From positions 1 to 6,343 of the forward strand of contig CAMYJM010000162.1 in NCBI GenBank assembly GCA_947258635.1: 6,343 bases of DNA. The letters are read 5' to 3'. A program made the position numbers and the translations under genes. This DNA is from an uncultured Acidimicrobiaceae bacterium. Lineage in GTDB: Bacteria; Actinomycetota; Acidimicrobiia; Spongiisociales; UBA5794. Below are positions 5,787-6,343 of the stretch, piece by piece; within the stretch, counting starts at the first letter, position 1, and every line of letters begins with the position of its first letter. The notes beneath the pieces are model-generated. The model did not search any database and had not been told where the DNA came from. It saw only the letters and a program-made list of their open reading frames with translations.

Positions 5787-6343
5787 TCAGGAGCTCAGTA
5801 TACCGGTGACCTCTGCCACCGCGTGCGCAACCTCATCGTTGACGACCAGATGGTCGAAGTTCTCCTCGGCATCGGCGATCTGGTCTGCTGCGACCGCGAG
5901 CCGGCGGCGGATCTCCGCGTCGTCCGTATCCCCTCTATTGCGCAGGCGGGATTCCAACTCCGCCAGCGTCGGTGGGACGAGGAAAACCAGGATCGCATCG
6001 GGATACGAGCGCTTGATCTGGCCGGCCCCGTCGTTCTCGATGTCGAGGAGCACGTTCTCCCCCGCTTCGAGGTGGGCGATCACCGGATCGCGCAGTGTCC
6101 CGTACAGGTTGCCGCCGTACTCGGCCCACTCGAGGAGGCTCCCGCGTGCGATCGCCGCCTCGAACTGCTGCCGGGTCACGAAGTGGTAGTCAACCCCGGG
6201 AACTTCAGAAGGACGCGGCGGCCGCGTCGTCATCGATACCGAGAAGTGGAATTCGGCCTCTGCGGCCAGAGCGTTGACGACGCTCGTCTTGCCTACCCCC
6301 GAAGGCCCCGAAACGACGAGGAGCCTGCCTCGCCGGGGCCTAT
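5787..6343 (-). CDS. gmk: Guanylate kinase, N-terminus cut by right edge
   Basis: Phosphorylates GMP to GDP with ATP, a required step for GTP and dGTP. The frame is open from the stop TGA (5789-5787) to the right edge: 184 complete codons plus two bases of another, with the true start beyond the window. Numbering from the first visible residue (Arg, 6341-6339), the P-loop is SGPSGVGKTS (11-20). The GMP site has Ser36 and TTRPPR (38-43), Tyr52, EWAEYGGNLYGT (71-82) with Glu71 and Tyr80, and VLLDIE. The lid RLRNRGD and the NDEV near the C-terminus follow. Typical length is 180-207 residues, so only a few to some twenty are missing. An internal ATG at 6233 must not be taken as the start because it would remove the P-loop. 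It is the first visible gene of the minus-strand run; its promoter lies outside the window. Confidence 0.96.
   Translation of the reverse strand, partial: RPRRGRLLVVSGPSGVGKTSVVNALAAEAEFHFSVSMTTRPPRPSEVPGVDYHFVTRQQFEAAIARGSLLEWAEYGGNLYGTLRDPVIAHLEAGENVLLDIENDGAGQIKRSYPDAILVFLVPPTLAELESRLRNRGDTDDAEIRRRLAVAADQIADAEENFDHLVVNDEVAHAVAEVTGILSS

Noticed and set aside
5787..6233. Taking the ATG at 6233 as the gmk start
   Set aside because: The same frame stays open to the right edge and encodes the P-loop GPSGVGKT upstream; starting at 6233 would remove it.
1..6343. Mobile element, CRISPR array, tRNA/rRNA or defence system
   Set aside because: No terminal repeats, transposase or integrase motifs, regular repeats, or RNA-like folds were seen; every stretch over 101 bases is accounted for by housekeeping genes or ppk2.

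Overview
The window is GC-rich, densely coded bacterial chromosome. Its gene content and order point to an actinobacterium. A minus-strand run reads gmk, rpoZ, coaBC, priA, def, fmt; the omega subunit has the long-insert actinobacterial form; and PriA has lost its ATPase motifs, as in other actinobacteria. A deep-branching class such as Acidimicrobiia is possible, but no sequence shown here proves it.

Layout, left to right. At 1-126 (minus) is the 5' end of rpe (ribulose-phosphate 3-epimerase), running off the left edge. A 101-base divergent spacer follows. A plus-strand PPK2-family polyphosphate:nucleotide phosphotransferase gene lies at 228-1031. It converges, across a 30-base gap, on the minus-strand block: fmt (1062-1982), def (1982-2482), priA (2546 to about 4324), coaBC (4321-5514), rpoZ (5519-5752) and gmk (5787 to the right edge, lacking its first few codons).

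The minus-strand genes are packed with overlaps or very short gaps and are probably transcribed from a promoter beyond the right edge. They are housekeeping functions: GMP to GDP (Gmk), RNA polymerase assembly (omega), coenzyme A synthesis (CoaBC), replication restart (PriA, probably a non-helicase structural form), and the formyl-methionine cycle (Fmt adds the formyl group to initiator tRNA, Def removes it from the new protein). The one wider gap, 63 bases between priA and def, has weak signs of an internal promoter. PPK2 is the odd member: it sits in the opposite orientation between fmt and rpe, where many actinobacteria carry rsmB.

I found no mobile element, CRISPR array, RNA gene or clearly new multi-gene system. 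The points worth a second look are modest: the PPK2 insertion in a conserved block, the degenerate PriA with an apparent CTG start, two substituted active-site positions in the CoaC domain of CoaBC, and a few translation or promoter arrangements.
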